62,677 nucleotides of DNA from CAYMFD01 sp964389475 (GCA_964389475.1 CAYMFD010000007.1:1-62677); one strand, 5' to 3'; counted from the first letter of the stretch, positions 43,870-52,711 are shown. Numbers and translations: made by a program. The notes: a model not told the origin generated them from the letters alone.

Positions 43870-45127
43870 CGTGTATCATCATCTTATTCTTCTTACCATT
43901 TTCCAAGAATAGGTAAGAATTATGCAGCAGATCTCCCGCTGAGATGATCATAGCTTCGTCGCTGATCTTGGTTTTGTTGATCGATACGGCATTCCCTTTT
44001 ATGGCACGACGTACCTCACTCTTACTAGCAAAGGCATCCTCTATACTACTTAGCAGATCGGCAGCTGTACCACCTAGCAAGTCTCTGGGTACTTCATACA
44101 GTGGTATCTCCTGCGCTATGGTGGCTAGGTCGTCCTTGCTCATCGCCTCTAGTTGGTCCTTACTTGCTTTCTTATTAAACAAGATCTCACTGACCGACAT
44201 GGCAGCGTCATAGGCATTGTCACCGTGGACACGTCTTGTGAGTTCCTCTGCAAGTAGTCGCTTGAGGTATCGTGGGTCATCCTGGTGAGCCTCCTCATCC
44301 GCAAGTACTTCCTCCTGCGTCCGTAGTGTGAAGTAGCGAGTGTAGCTCTTTATATCCGCATCATCGGCATTGAGCCAAAACTGGTAGAAGCGATAAGGGC
44401 TAGTCATCTTAGCGTTTAGCCACAGGTTGCCCTGTTCTGACTTGCCAAATTTCTTACCATCGCTTTTGGTAAGTAGGGGAGTGGTCACTGCATAGGCCTT
44501 GCCTTGGATGTTACGACGGATAAACTCAGTACCGCTCGTAATATTACCCCACTGGTCACTACCACCCATTTGTAGTACGCAGCCATACTTTTCGTACAAG
44601 CACTGAAAGTCGTAGGCCTGCAGTAGCTGGTAGCTAAACTCCGTAAACGAGATGCCCGTCTCTAGTCGATTCTTGACACTGTCCTTGCTCATCATGTAGT
44701 TGACCGTAAGCGTCTTACCCACATTTCGTAAGAAACTCAGTACGTCCATCTCCTTGTAGAAGTCGTAATTGTTGACCAGTCTGGCCGCATTGGGGCCTTC
44801 GAAATCGAGGAAGCGCTTCATCTGCTCTACCTGGTGCTGCAGGTTGTTATCGAGCTCATCCTCGGTCTTGAGTGTCCGCTCGGCATCTTTGCCACTCGGG
44901 TCACCTATGCGTCCCGTAGCGCCACCCATGAGTATGATAGGTGTATGGCCACTCAGTTGAAACAGCTTGAGCAGTTGGATCTGCACGAAATTACCAATGG
45001 TTATACTCGGTGCAGTTGGGTCGAAGCCTATGTAGCCAACGACTTTCTTCGATCCCAACAATTCTTTGGCTCCAGGTGTGCAATCATGCAGCATACCTCT
45101 CCACTCCAGCTCTTTGATAAAGTCCAT
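43862..45127 (-). CDS. tyrS: Tyrosyl-tRNA synthetase
   Basis: A class I aminoacyl-tRNA synthetase that charges tRNA-Tyr. The N-terminal Rossmann core starts YIGFDPTAPSITIGNFVQI, where the HIGH motif is TIGN; the tyrosine pocket QLLQAYDF and QMGGSDQWGNI are intact; KFGKSE is the KMSKS equivalent; and an S4 RNA-binding domain (about 355-421, RRAIKGNAVSINKTKISD) ends the protein. Length 421 is typical. It is divergent from an unknown gene, with opposed -7 boxes in the 119-base gap. Confidence 0.97.
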   Translation of the reverse strand: MDFIKELEWRGMLHDCTPGAKELLGSKKVVGYIGFDPTAPSITIGNFVQIQLLKLFQLSGHTPIILMGGATGRIGDPSGKDAERTLKTEDELDNNLQHQVEQMKRFLDFEGPNAARLVNNYDFYKEMDVLSFLRNVGKTLTVNYMMSKDSVKNRLETGISFTEFSYQLLQAYDFQCLYEKYGCVLQMGGSDQWGNITSGTEFIRRNIQGKAYAVTTPLLTKSDGKKFGKSEQGNLWLNAKMTSPYRFYQFWLNADDADIKSYTRYFTLRTQEEVLADEEAHQDDPRYLKRLLAEELTRRVHGDNAYDAAMSVSEILFNKKASKDQLEAMSKDDLATIAQEIPLYEVPRDLLGGTAADLLSSIEDAFASKSEVRRAIKGNAVSINKTKISDEAMIISAGDLLHNSYLFLENGKKNKMMIHVK

Positions 45128-45166
45128 ACCCTATTTCTTGTCTTTGGTAATATTGATTAAGCGGCG

Positions 45167-45174
45167 CAAAAATA
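45167..45174 (-). promoter_or_regulatory. -7 box upstream of tyrS
   Basis: TATTTTTG on the minus strand, an exact TAnnTTTG, 40 bases before the tyrS start. Confidence 0.5.
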
Positions 45175-45234
45175 GCTGATCTCTACGAGCATCACTACTA
45201 GTGGTGTTAATGATGTTGATTATATCTCAATTTC

Positions 45235-45242
45235 TATTTTTG
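45235..45242 (+). promoter_or_regulatory. -7 box directly before the gene at 45247
   Basis: TATTTTTG ends 4 bases before the ATG; a TTG at 45216-45218 lies 16 bases upstream. As at 40694, the transcript would have almost no leader. Confidence 0.55.
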
Positions 45243-45246
45243 GCCC

Positions 45247-46038
45247 ATGGAAGCATCACAATCGCAGCGTACGGCCTTGTTGGCTAAGATCACCGACCTC
45301 ATGGACTACAGGATGTTGCCTGACCTCATCGATCTCGTCGAGCAGGATACGGACAAAAAGAGGCAACTCATCAGCAAACTAGTAGACCTACAGGTGGCGA
45401 TATATGACCTAGACCACTATCTGGAGACGCATTGGCAGTTGAGCGAAGATCACTTAGAGACGTATTGGGTGCCTATCTATGATGCACTTGATGCTGCTGG
45501 GGTACCTAGGAATGAGCATAGTCGCTACGCTGCCCACATACTCAAGTATCAGAAGCACGAGATGCAGTTGAGGGACCTTGTATTACCGACACGTTTAGAT
45601 ATGCAGTACTTCTACTTTTACAAGAGTTGTGATGTCAAGCTACTGCGACGTATCATCATGCTACACTATCCTGCGCTAGCTAAGATGTATAGGCCGGCCG
45701 ACTGGCGAGTATTTGACCTGATCACAGAAGTAGACGACGATGTCGAGGACGTACTGGAGGACAGAGAAACGATCAATGGTAATAGATATCTTATAAGTAT
45801 ATGGCAGCACGGCTTTGATCATACGCAGCAAGCGTTTGCGGCTTTTCTGGATATGGTAGAGGACATGATGCAAAAGCGTTTTGGTAGTCAGAGGACGACT
45901 TACCACAGTGATCTGTTGAGATGGTCTAGAGCAGCACTTGATAGTACGAGGACACGACTATTGACGACTAGCGAACCCGACCTCAGCGATAAAGCCATCT
46001 GGCTGCGTAATCGTGTGCCGCTACATGTTGATTTGTAA
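45247..46038 (+). CDS. Hypothetical helical protein (263 aa)
   Basis: No signal peptide, membrane span or known motif. The sequence is strongly helical and rich in charged and aromatic residues (LLAKITDLMDYRMLPDLIDL, DLDHYLETHWQLSEDHLETY, LVDLQVAIYDL), with a Tyr/Phe-rich middle (DMQYFYFYKSCDVKLLRRI). It looks like a soluble cytoplasmic protein. It is divergent from tyrS and 318 bases from the next gene; those 318 bases (46039-46356) hold nothing I can identify. I do not recognise a family. Confidence 0.75.
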   Translation: MEASQSQRTALLAKITDLMDYRMLPDLIDLVEQDTDKKRQLISKLVDLQVAIYDLDHYLETHWQLSEDHLETYWVPIYDALDAAGVPRNEHSRYAAHILKYQKHEMQLRDLVLPTRLDMQYFYFYKSCDVKLLRRIIMLHYPALAKMYRPADWRVFDLITEVDDDVEDVLEDRETINGNRYLISIWQHGFDHTQQAFAAFLDMVEDMMQKRFGSQRTTYHSDLLRWSRAALDSTRTRLLTTSEPDLSDKAIWLRNRVPLHVDL

Positions 46039-46356
46039 TACACGGTCTGGAAGGCCCTGTCATCCGGACAACTTGTCTACCCCCGCCGCTCGACCTGTCA
46101 GCAAGTACTCATAATAGTAGGCGTCTAGCTACCTAAGTACTCGATCAGGGCTTGTTGTCATGGTATCTGCGATATTACTCACTATCCGCCAAGCGCCTCA
46201 CATCTACACAATCCGTTATAGGACTACCTCTAATCTATGTTGTCAAAAAGTTAGCGCAGTAACACTACACAATGACGGACCGTAAGTATTCGTTAATCAT
46301 GTCCGCTAGCAATGTAGCTGGCCTAGATATTGCAACTCATTACCAAAAAATCAAAT

Positions 46357-47268
46357 ATGTCTAGACAGATTATACTATTTACGATAAGCCTCGTCGCTAT
46401 AGTAATAACGATGTCCTCCTGTGCCAGTAAGAAGCAACTGGCAGAGACGAACCTGAAGATGGACGCCTTACGCAAGGAGCAAGGCATGGTCGAGGAGGAG
46501 CTGGCAGAGACTAGCCGCAAGTACCAAGACTGTGAAGGCGAGCGAACGCAGCTGCAGACCGAGTTGAGCCTCCGTAAAGAACAACTGGCAGACCTCCGGG
46601 CCCAAGTGGATAAGCTTAATACTCAGTTGACCACACAGATGACTCAAGTAGGTGACCTTACTGTACTCAGCCAGTCAGCTAACGAAAACATCAAGTCCAC
46701 CCTAGAGCAGCTAGAGGACCGCGATGCCTACGTAAGGTACCTGCAACTAGCCAAGACCAAGACGGATAGTATCAACCTAGCACTGGCCGTTAATCTTAAG
46801 TCAGTACTACGCGACGGTATTGCCGATGATGATGTAGAGGTCAAGGTAGACAAGACGGTGGTCATGATCAACCTGAGTGACAAGATGCTTTTTCAGAGCG
46901 GTAGTAGCGTCATCAATCCGCGAGCGGACGAGATCTTGGCCAAGATTGCCACCATACTCAAGAGCCGCCCAGGTTTTGAGGTTATGGTCGAAGGTTATAC
47001 GGACGACGTGCCGATAGCTACTGATTGCCTAGTCGATAATTGGGACCTCAGCGTCAAGCGATCTACAGCTGTGGTCCGAAAACTACAGCAGAATCACGGT
47101 ATAGACCCCAACCGTCTCATAGCTGCAGGTCGAGGGGAGTACAATGCCCTCGCTAGCAATAATACGAGCGAAGGAAGAGCCACCAATCGGCGTACGCGTA
47201 TCATCATACTGCCCAAGCTAGGGGAGTTTTATGATCTACTAGCGCCACAGGGTAAGGTCAGTAAGTAG
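46357..47268 (+). CDS. OmpA-family peptidoglycan-binding lipoprotein with coiled coil
   Basis: Lipoprotein signal ending MSSC (lipobox near residue 22), then a long heptad-rich coiled coil at about 30-125 (LKMDALRKEQGMVEEELAET, LRKEQLADLRAQVDKLNTQL), and a C-terminal OmpA domain at about 175-290 with LFQSGSSVINPRADEIL, VEGYTDDVPI, NWDLSVKRSTAVVRKL and EGRATNRRTRIII, which bind peptidoglycan. Probably tethers the outer membrane to the cell wall across the periplasm. I use the ATG at 46357; a TTG at 46330 is less likely. Confidence 0.92.
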   Translation: MSRQIILFTISLVAIVITMSSCASKKQLAETNLKMDALRKEQGMVEEELAETSRKYQDCEGERTQLQTELSLRKEQLADLRAQVDKLNTQLTTQMTQVGDLTVLSQSANENIKSTLEQLEDRDAYVRYLQLAKTKTDSINLALAVNLKSVLRDGIADDDVEVKVDKTVVMINLSDKMLFQSGSSVINPRADEILAKIATILKSRPGFEVMVEGYTDDVPIATDCLVDNWDLSVKRSTAVVRKLQQNHGIDPNRLIAAGRGEYNALASNNTSEGRATNRRTRIIILPKLGEFYDLLAPQGKVSK

Positions 47269-47304
47269 TCTTGATCATCGATGCTTTAGCGGAGGCAGGA
47301 TCGT

Positions 47305-47781
47305 TTAAAAGTACAAACGACCATTGTACCATTCTGTCTCTATGATAGCATCATTACGTTCGTAAAAGCGGATTGCGTCCTTGTTCCAGTCCAGTACTTG
47401 CCACTTGGCTCCTTTACAGTCGCTTGCCCTCGCCGTAGCTAGGTATGCGTCAAAGAGCTGTTGGCCGATGCCCATACCCCTCGCCGATGGTAGCACGTAG
47501 AAGTCCTCGAGGTATAGCAGTTTGCCCGTCCAGGTACTGAACATGGGGTAATAGATCACCATCCCGACTACCTTGTGCTCTATCTCAGCCACATGGCCGT
47601 CGTATAAGCCCTCGCTCAGTAGCTGCTCGTATGTTGCCACATCGATAACGACCTTCTCAGAGGCTTTTTCAAATTGTGCCAGTCCCTTGACCATGGCGTA
47701 GACAGCCGTTAGGTCAGAGGTTTCTATCTTTCTTATCTTCACAATCTTGATCTTTTGCTTTGCTAAAATATTATAAATCAA
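47305..47781 (-). CDS. GNAT-family N-acetyltransferase (SSAT-like)
   Basis: A 158-residue single-domain acetyltransferase. Motif A is LEDFYVLPSARGMGIGQQLF (about 90-110, with the Q/RxxGxG/A pattern as RGMGIG), followed by AKWQVLDWNKDAIRFYERN, as in spermidine/spermine-type acetyltransferases, and the early MVKGLAQFEKASEKV also fits that group. The start is uncertain: the first 14 residues (Lys/Ile-rich) may be extra. It is convergent with the OmpA-like gene. Substrate unknown, a polyamine or thialysine being possible. Confidence 0.85.
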   Translation of the reverse strand: MIYNILAKQKIKIVKIRKIETSDLTAVYAMVKGLAQFEKASEKVVIDVATYEQLLSEGLYDGHVAEIEHKVVGMVIYYPMFSTWTGKLLYLEDFYVLPSARGMGIGQQLFDAYLATARASDCKGAKWQVLDWNKDAIRFYERNDAIIETEWYNGRLYF

Positions 47782-47841
47782 TAGAGTACATATCAGTAAT
47801 TACACTATTTTAATTCACCACAAATTGATAACCAAACCGTG

Positions 47842-47872
47842 TTGGATTAACAAAGAAAAGAATATACCTTTG
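47842..47872 (+). promoter_or_regulatory. Promoter of the rpsL-rpsG-fusA (str) operon
   Basis: TTG at 47842-47844 (-33), a spacer of 20, then TACCTTTG at 47865-47872, an exact TAnnTTTG. It lies 68 bases before the rpsL ATG. Confidence 0.7.
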
Positions 47873-47876
47873 CGAA

Positions 47877-47910
47877 CCCTTACGAAAGGGGTAGGTGAGC
47901 TATGCTCATC
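47877..47910 (+). promoter_or_regulatory. Two small hairpins in the rpsL leader
   Basis: CCCTT/AAGGG (47877-47890, 4-base loop) and GGTGAGC/GCTCATC (47894-47910, 3-base loop, one G-U pair) lie in the leader. They may stabilise the mRNA or serve feedback control by a ribosomal protein; this is inference. Confidence 0.35.
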
Positions 47911-47939
47911 CATATATCGATATTAATTTAAGAGAGTTT

Positions 47940-48314
47940 ATGCCTACTATCAATCAATTAGTCCGAAAAGGTAGAAAGAAGATTGTAACTACTAGTAAAT
48001 CACGTGCCTTGGATTCTTGTCCTCAGCGTAGAGGGGTTTGTACTCGTGTATATACCACGACGCCTAAGAAGCCAAACTCGGCACTACGTAAGGTTGCTAA
48101 GGTTCGTCTCACTAACGGTATTGAAGTCATTGCTTACATACCTGGAGAAGGTCACAACCTACAGGAGCACAGTATCGTGCTTATCAGAGGGGGTAGAGTG
48201 AAAGATTTACCTGGTGTACGGTATACAATAGTTAGGGGTGCTCTAGATACAGCGGGTGTTACTGACAGACTACAGAGCCGTAGTAAGTATGGTACTAAAG
48301 CGCCTAAGAAATAA
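47940..48314 (+). CDS. rpsL: 30S ribosomal protein S12
   Basis: The decoding-centre protein of the small subunit. I use the ATG at 47940 (MPTINQLVRKGRKK), not the longer frame from 47895. GVCTRVYTTTPKKPNSALRK and GRVKDLPGVRY are conserved. The residue equivalent to E. coli Lys42 (in PQKRG) is Arg here (CPQRRG), as I recall for Bacteroidetes in general; the equivalent change in E. coli gives streptomycin resistance. First gene of the str operon, 33 bases before rpsG. Confidence 0.97.
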   Translation: MPTINQLVRKGRKKIVTTSKSRALDSCPQRRGVCTRVYTTTPKKPNSALRKVAKVRLTNGIEVIAYIPGEGHNLQEHSIVLIRGGRVKDLPGVRYTIVRGALDTAGVTDRLQSRSKYGTKAPKK

Positions 48315-48347
48315 CTGAGCAAGACTGGATCAGATCATTAGATTATT

Positions 48348-48815
48348 ATGAGAAAGAGAAAACCAAAAAAGCGAGTCATTCAGCCAGATCCTAGATTTGG
48401 AGATGAGCTAGTTACGAAATTCGTCAACAACCTCATGTGGAGGGGAAAGAAGAGTGTGGCTTTCGCTATATTCTACGATGCAATGGATAAGATTGCAGAT
48501 AGAACAGGAGAGGATGCTCACGAGGTTTGGAAAAAAGCTTTAGGCAATGTTACACCTTCTGTTGAGGTAAGATCTAGACGTATCGGAGGGGCGACTTTTC
48601 AGATACCTACAGAGATCAGACCAGCTCGTAAGACTGCTATCGGTATGAAGTGGTTGATTCGCTTTGCTAGAGCTCGCTCGGGTAAAGGGATGGCAGAGAA
48701 GCTTTCTGCAGAGATCATCGCGGCAAGCAAGAATGAGGGTGCTGCTGTTAAGAGAAAAGAAGACACGCATAAGATGGCTGAGTCTAACAGGGCTTTCGCA
48801 CACTTCCGTGCATAA
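48348..48815 (+). CDS. rpsG: 30S ribosomal protein S7
   Basis: Binds the 3' major domain of 16S rRNA and starts assembly of the head of the small subunit. MRKRKPKKRVIQPDPRFGDELVTKFVN opens it in the expected way, and GNVTPSVEVRSRRIGGATFQ is the conserved core; the C-terminal HKMAESNRAFAHFRA is typical of the 155-residue form. It sits between rpsL and fusA. In E. coli it represses its own operon; here the rpsL leader hairpins are the only candidate site. Confidence 0.98.
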   Translation: MRKRKPKKRVIQPDPRFGDELVTKFVNNLMWRGKKSVAFAIFYDAMDKIADRTGEDAHEVWKKALGNVTPSVEVRSRRIGGATFQIPTEIRPARKTAIGMKWLIRFARARSGKGMAEKLSAEIIAASKNEGAAVKRKEDTHKMAESNRAFAHFRA

Positions 48816-48855
48816 TACATTACTACACACGTTTTATAATATATAGAGTTAAGAC

Positions 48856-50988
48856 ATGGCAGATCTTAAATACACCAGAAACATAGGTATCGCAGCTCAC
48901 ATTGATGCGGGTAAGACCACAACCACTGAGCGAGTACTGTACTATACGGGTATGTCTCACAAGATAGGTGAGGTACACGATGGTGCGGCGACTATGGACT
49001 GGATGGAGCAAGAGCAGGAGAGAGGTATTACCATTACTTCTGCGGCTACTAAGACTAACTGGAACTGGAAGGGTCAGGATTTCCCGATGAACATCATCGA
49101 TACGCCTGGTCACGTAGATTTTACAGTTGAGGTTAATAGATCTTTACGTGTACTTGACGGACTTGTATTCCTTTTCTGTGCTGTATCAGGTGTTGAGCCT
49201 CAGTCGGAGACTAACTGGAGACTTGCGGATAACTACAATGTACCACGTATTGGTTTCGTCAACAAGATGGACCGTTCTGGTGCTGATTTCTTCTCAGTCG
49301 TAAGAGACGTGAAAGAGAAGTTAGGTTCAGATGCTATCCCTCTTCAAGTGCCTATCGGTGCAGAGGAGAACTTTAAAGGTGTGATCGATCTCATTACCAA
49401 CAAGGCCATTGTATGGAATGAGGATGACATGGGTATGACCTATGAGGAGGTGGAGACGCCTGCTGATCTCGTCGATACAGTGATGGAGTGGAGAGAGAAA
49501 CTGCTGGAGGCAGTTGCTGAGTACGACGAGTCACTTATGGAGAAGTTCTTTGAAGATCCTGACTCTATCACAGAGCAGGAGATGATCAATGCTGTACGTG
49601 GTGCCGTTCTTGACAACAAGTTCGTGCCTATGATGTGTGGTTCGGCCTTTAAAAACAAAGGTGTACAAGCCGTGCTAGATGCTGTATGTGCATTCTTGCC
49701 GTCACCGATGGATATCGGTTCAGTAACAGGTACTAATCCTGATACTGAGGAGGAGATTACTCGTTCACCTGATGTCAATGAGCCGTTCTGTGCTCTTGCA
49801 TTTAAGATTGCAACTGACCCTTATGTAGGTCGTCTAGCTTTCTTCCGTGTTTATTCGGGTGCTCTTGATGCGGGTTCTTACATACTTAACACGAGGTCTG
49901 ATAATAAAGAGAGAATTTCTCGTCTATACCAAATGCACAGTAACAAGCAGAATCCTATTGATAGGGTAGAGGCTGGTGATATTGCTGCAGGTGTAGGTTT
50001 TAAAGATATACGTACAGGTGATACGCTGTGTGATCTTAAATCACCTATCGTGCTTGAGTCAATGGTGTTCCCTGATCCAGTAATCGGTGTAGCTGTCGAG
50101 CCCAATAGCCAGAAGGATCTTGATAAACTAGGGATGGCTCTAGCCAAACTAGCGGAGGAAGATCCTACATTCCAAGTACGTTACGACGAGGATACTAATC
50201 AAACGGTAATCTCAGGTATGGGAGAGCTGCACTTAGAGATTATCCTAGATCGTCTTAAGCGTGAGTTTGGTGTCGAGTGTACGCAAGGTGCACCACAGGT
50301 TAACTACAAAGAGGCACTTACATCTACAGTCGATCACACAGAGCGACTCAAGAAGCAGAGTGGTGGTAGTGGTCTATTCGCACAGATGCAGTTCACACTA
50401 GGACCTGCTGATGAAGAGTTCTTAGAATCTGATGACTTTAAGAATGGTAAGGCTAGACTACAATTTGAGAATAAGATTGTAGGTGGTAGTATCCCTAAGG
50501 AGTTCTTCCCATCTATCGTTAAGGGTTTCAACTCTATGATGGATAACGGTGTCCTCGCAGGATACGGTATCGATAGTATGAAGGTTAAACTCTACGACGG
50601 ATCTACTCACGCAGTGGATAGTAAGCCGATCGCATTTGAGTTATGTGCTAAGGAAGGATTTAAATCTGCAGCAATGTCTTGTGGGCCAGTTTTACTAGAG
50701 CCTATAATGAAGCTAGAGATCATCACTCCTGAAGAGTACACTGGTTCTGTCATTGGTGACCTTAACCGTCGTCGTGGACTACCAAAGGGTCAGGAGACTA
50801 AGTCTAGTGGTGCAGTAAGTATCACAGCAGATGTGCCATTGTCAGAGATGTTTGGATATGTAACTGACTTGCGGACAATCAGCTCTGGTAGAGCTAGTAG
50901 TACGATGGAGTTTAGCCACTATGCGCCAGCCCCTAAGAACGTGGCAGCGGATGTAATTGATAAAGCAAAGGGAGAAGTAAAAGTTTAA
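48856..50988 (+). CDS. fusA: Elongation factor G
   Basis: The translocase GTPase that moves tRNAs and mRNA after peptide bond formation. The G motifs are intact: AHIDAGKTTTTERVLYY (P-loop), RGITITSAAT (switch I), DTPGHVDFT and NKMDRSGAD. Domains II to V follow, with the domain IV tip region near YKEALTSTV and the C-terminal LRTISSGRASSTMEF. Length 710 is usual. It is third in the str operon; no tuf follows, and an S10 promoter lies in the 76-base gap after it. Confidence 0.98.
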   Translation: MADLKYTRNIGIAAHIDAGKTTTTERVLYYTGMSHKIGEVHDGAATMDWMEQEQERGITITSAATKTNWNWKGQDFPMNIIDTPGHVDFTVEVNRSLRVLDGLVFLFCAVSGVEPQSETNWRLADNYNVPRIGFVNKMDRSGADFFSVVRDVKEKLGSDAIPLQVPIGAEENFKGVIDLITNKAIVWNEDDMGMTYEEVETPADLVDTVMEWREKLLEAVAEYDESLMEKFFEDPDSITEQEMINAVRGAVLDNKFVPMMCGSAFKNKGVQAVLDAVCAFLPSPMDIGSVTGTNPDTEEEITRSPDVNEPFCALAFKIATDPYVGRLAFFRVYSGALDAGSYILNTRSDNKERISRLYQMHSNKQNPIDRVEAGDIAAGVGFKDIRTGDTLCDLKSPIVLESMVFPDPVIGVAVEPNSQKDLDKLGMALAKLAEEDPTFQVRYDEDTNQTVISGMGELHLEIILDRLKREFGVECTQGAPQVNYKEALTSTVDHTERLKKQSGGSGLFAQMQFTLGPADEEFLESDDFKNGKARLQFENKIVGGSIPKEFFPSIVKGFNSMMDNGVLAGYGIDSMKVKLYDGSTHAVDSKPIAFELCAKEGFKSAAMSCGPVLLEPIMKLEIITPEEYTGSVIGDLNRRRGLPKGQETKSSGAVSITADVPLSEMFGYVTDLRTISSGRASSTMEFSHYAPAPKNVAADVIDKAKGEVKV

Positions 50989-50997
50989 GCTCTTACT

Positions 50998-51031
50998 TTT
51001 GCCCATTATTAGAATAAATGGTGTACTTTTG
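50998..51031 (+). promoter_or_regulatory. Promoter of the S10 cluster
   Basis: TTTG at 50998-51001, 22 bases, then TACTTTTG at 51024-51031, an exact TAnnTTTG. A second TACTTTTG at 50994-51001 overlaps the -33 element and could be another -7 box. rpsJ starts 33 bases downstream. Confidence 0.65.
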
Positions 51032-51064
51032 CACCCGCTTTAAGTAGCAAGTATATAAAGGTTT

Positions 51065-51373
51065 ATGAATCAGAAAATTAGGATTAAGCTTCGCTCTTAC
51101 GATCACAATTTAGTGGATAAGAGTACGGAGAAGATCGTAAAGACAGTGAGAAACAGCGGTGCTGTAATCTCGGGTCCGATTCCGCTGCCTACAGAGAAAG
51201 AAATATTTACTGTCTTGCGGTCACCGCACGTAAATAAAAAATCTCGTGAGCAGTTTCAGCTTCGGACACACAAGCGTCTTATCGAGATATTTACTCCCAC
51301 ACAGAAGACAGTAGATGCGCTATCTAAGCTCGAACTCCCGAGTGGTGTAGACATCCAGGTTAAATTAGCCTAG
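51065..51373 (+). CDS. rpsJ: 30S ribosomal protein S10
   Basis: A head protein of the small subunit. MNQKIRIKLRSYDHNLVDKS opens with the usual fold and HVNKKSREQFQLRTHKRLIEI is the conserved loop region that contacts 16S rRNA (and NusB/NusG in E. coli). Length 102 is typical. It heads the S10 cluster and has its own promoter in front. Confidence 0.98.
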   Translation: MNQKIRIKLRSYDHNLVDKSTEKIVKTVRNSGAVISGPIPLPTEKEIFTVLRSPHVNKKSREQFQLRTHKRLIEIFTPTQKTVDALSKLELPSGVDIQVKLA

Positions 51374-51447
51374 CTATCACTAATTCATAGTCTTTATCTG
51401 CACTGGTCTTTTGCCAGAGTAGAAAGCTATGCTCTAAACAGAGTGTT

Positions 51448-52068
51448 ATGAACGGATTAATTGGAAAGAAAATCGGGATGACGAGCTACTTCGACGCTGA
51501 TGGTCGCAATATTTCTTGCACTGTAGTCGAGGCTCTTCCCAATGTAGTTACGCAGGTCAAGACCATTGAGAGCGATGGCTATGATGCTGTACAACTAGGA
51601 TACGGTGAGGCTAAGGAGAAGAAGACCCCTAAAGGTCTTACTGGTCACTTCGCTGCCGCGGGTACTACCCCGAAGAGAAAGGTTGTAGAGTTTCGTGATG
51701 CTGAGTTCGACAAGGCTCCAGGTGACTCTATCAATGTTACTGAAGTCTTTGAAGAAGGAGATGTTGTTAACGCCATAGGCACAAGTAAGGGTAAGGGTTT
51801 TCAGGGTGTTGTAAAACGTCATGGTTTCCACGGTGTGGGTGATGCCACTCACGGTCAGCACAATAGATTGCGTGCTCCTGGTTCGATTGGTGCTGCATCT
51901 TATCCAGCGAAAGTTGTGAAAGGAATGCGTATGGCCGGTAGAACTGGTGGTAAGCGTATTAAGACGAAGAATTTGAAAGTGGTGAAAATCCTTTCTGACA
52001 AGAACCTACTTTTGATCAAAGGTGCTATACCAGGTCACAAGGGGGCATACGTAATAATTGAAAAGTAA
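51448..52068 (+). CDS. rplC: 50S ribosomal protein L3
   Basis: An early assembly protein near the peptidyl transferase centre. MNGLIGKKIGMTSYF, then GKGFQGVVKRHGF and the extended loop HGQHNRLRAPGSIGA that reaches the rRNA core; RMAGRTGGKR follows. Length 206 matches the family. A 74-base gap separates it from rpsJ; it contains a small CTCT/AGAG hairpin but no promoter I can support. Confidence 0.98.
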   Translation: MNGLIGKKIGMTSYFDADGRNISCTVVEALPNVVTQVKTIESDGYDAVQLGYGEAKEKKTPKGLTGHFAAAGTTPKRKVVEFRDAEFDKAPGDSINVTEVFEEGDVVNAIGTSKGKGFQGVVKRHGFHGVGDATHGQHNRLRAPGSIGAASYPAKVVKGMRMAGRTGGKRIKTKNLKVVKILSDKNLLLIKGAIPGHKGAYVIIEK

Positions 52069-52075
52069 GGTCATC

Positions 52076-52702
52076 ATGAAGCTGGACGTATTAAGCACAT
52101 CAGGAAGTAGTACTGGCCGTACTGTAGAGTTGCCAGAGTCAGTATTCGGTGTAGAGCCGAATAAGCACGCTGTCTACCTAGCCGTAAAGCAGATTCAAGC
52201 TGCTAAGCGACAAGGGACACACAAGGCTAAAGAGAAGGGAGAGGTTAAAGCTTCTACTCGTAAGATCAAAAAGCAGAAAGGTACCGGTACCGCGAGGGCT
52301 GGTTCACTAAAGTCACCATTGTTTAGAGGTGGTGGTCGTGTCTTCGGTCCTAGACCAAGATCTTATGATATCAAGATCAATAAGAAGGTAAGGCGTCTCG
52401 CTAGAGTCTCTGCACTTAGTCACAAGGCTTCTGCTGGTGACATAGTGGTAGTAGAGGATCTTAAGTTCGATGCTCCTAAGACCAAAGACTTTATCGCATT
52501 GCTCGATGGTTTAAAGGTGAGTGGCGTTAAGTCGCTCGTCGTGACTAATGAGATGAATGGTAACGTCTATCTATCAGGTCGTAATGTCAGCAAGTCTGGT
52601 GTTACTACTGCTCAGCAATTGAATGTTGTTGAGATCCTTAATTCTAATAAGCTTGTGCTGTCAGAGAGTGCCGTTAAGGTATTGGCCGACACACTATCAT
52701 AA
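52076..52702 (+). CDS. rplD: 50S ribosomal protein L4
   Basis: A 23S-binding protein whose loop lines the exit tunnel: KKQKGTGTARAGSLKSPLFRGGGRVFGPRPR. The C-terminal globular part (VVVEDLKFDAPKTKDF to the end) is normal. The ATG at 52076 lies 7 bases after rplC; a TTG at 52058 would overlap rplC and add six residues. In E. coli L4 represses the S10 operon by binding its leader; no matching structure is evident here. Confidence 0.97.
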   Translation: MKLDVLSTSGSSTGRTVELPESVFGVEPNKHAVYLAVKQIQAAKRQGTHKAKEKGEVKASTRKIKKQKGTGTARAGSLKSPLFRGGGRVFGPRPRSYDIKINKKVRRLARVSALSHKASAGDIVVVEDLKFDAPKTKDFIALLDGLKVSGVKSLVVTNEMNGNVYLSGRNVSKSGVTTAQQLNVVEILNSNKLVLSESAVKVLADTLS

Positions 52703-52711
52703 CTTAGTAAG

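Noticed and set aside
46039..46356. Gap before the OmpA-like gene, checked for small genes and RNA.
   Set aside because: No coding frame or structure could be supported.
47895..47939. Upstream extension of rpsL from a GTG at 47895.
   Set aside because: S12 begins MPTINQLVRKG in all relatives; the extension would cover the leader hairpins.
52058..52075. TTG start for rplD overlapping rplC.
   Set aside because: The ATG at 52076 gives the normal family start and a short intergenic spacing.
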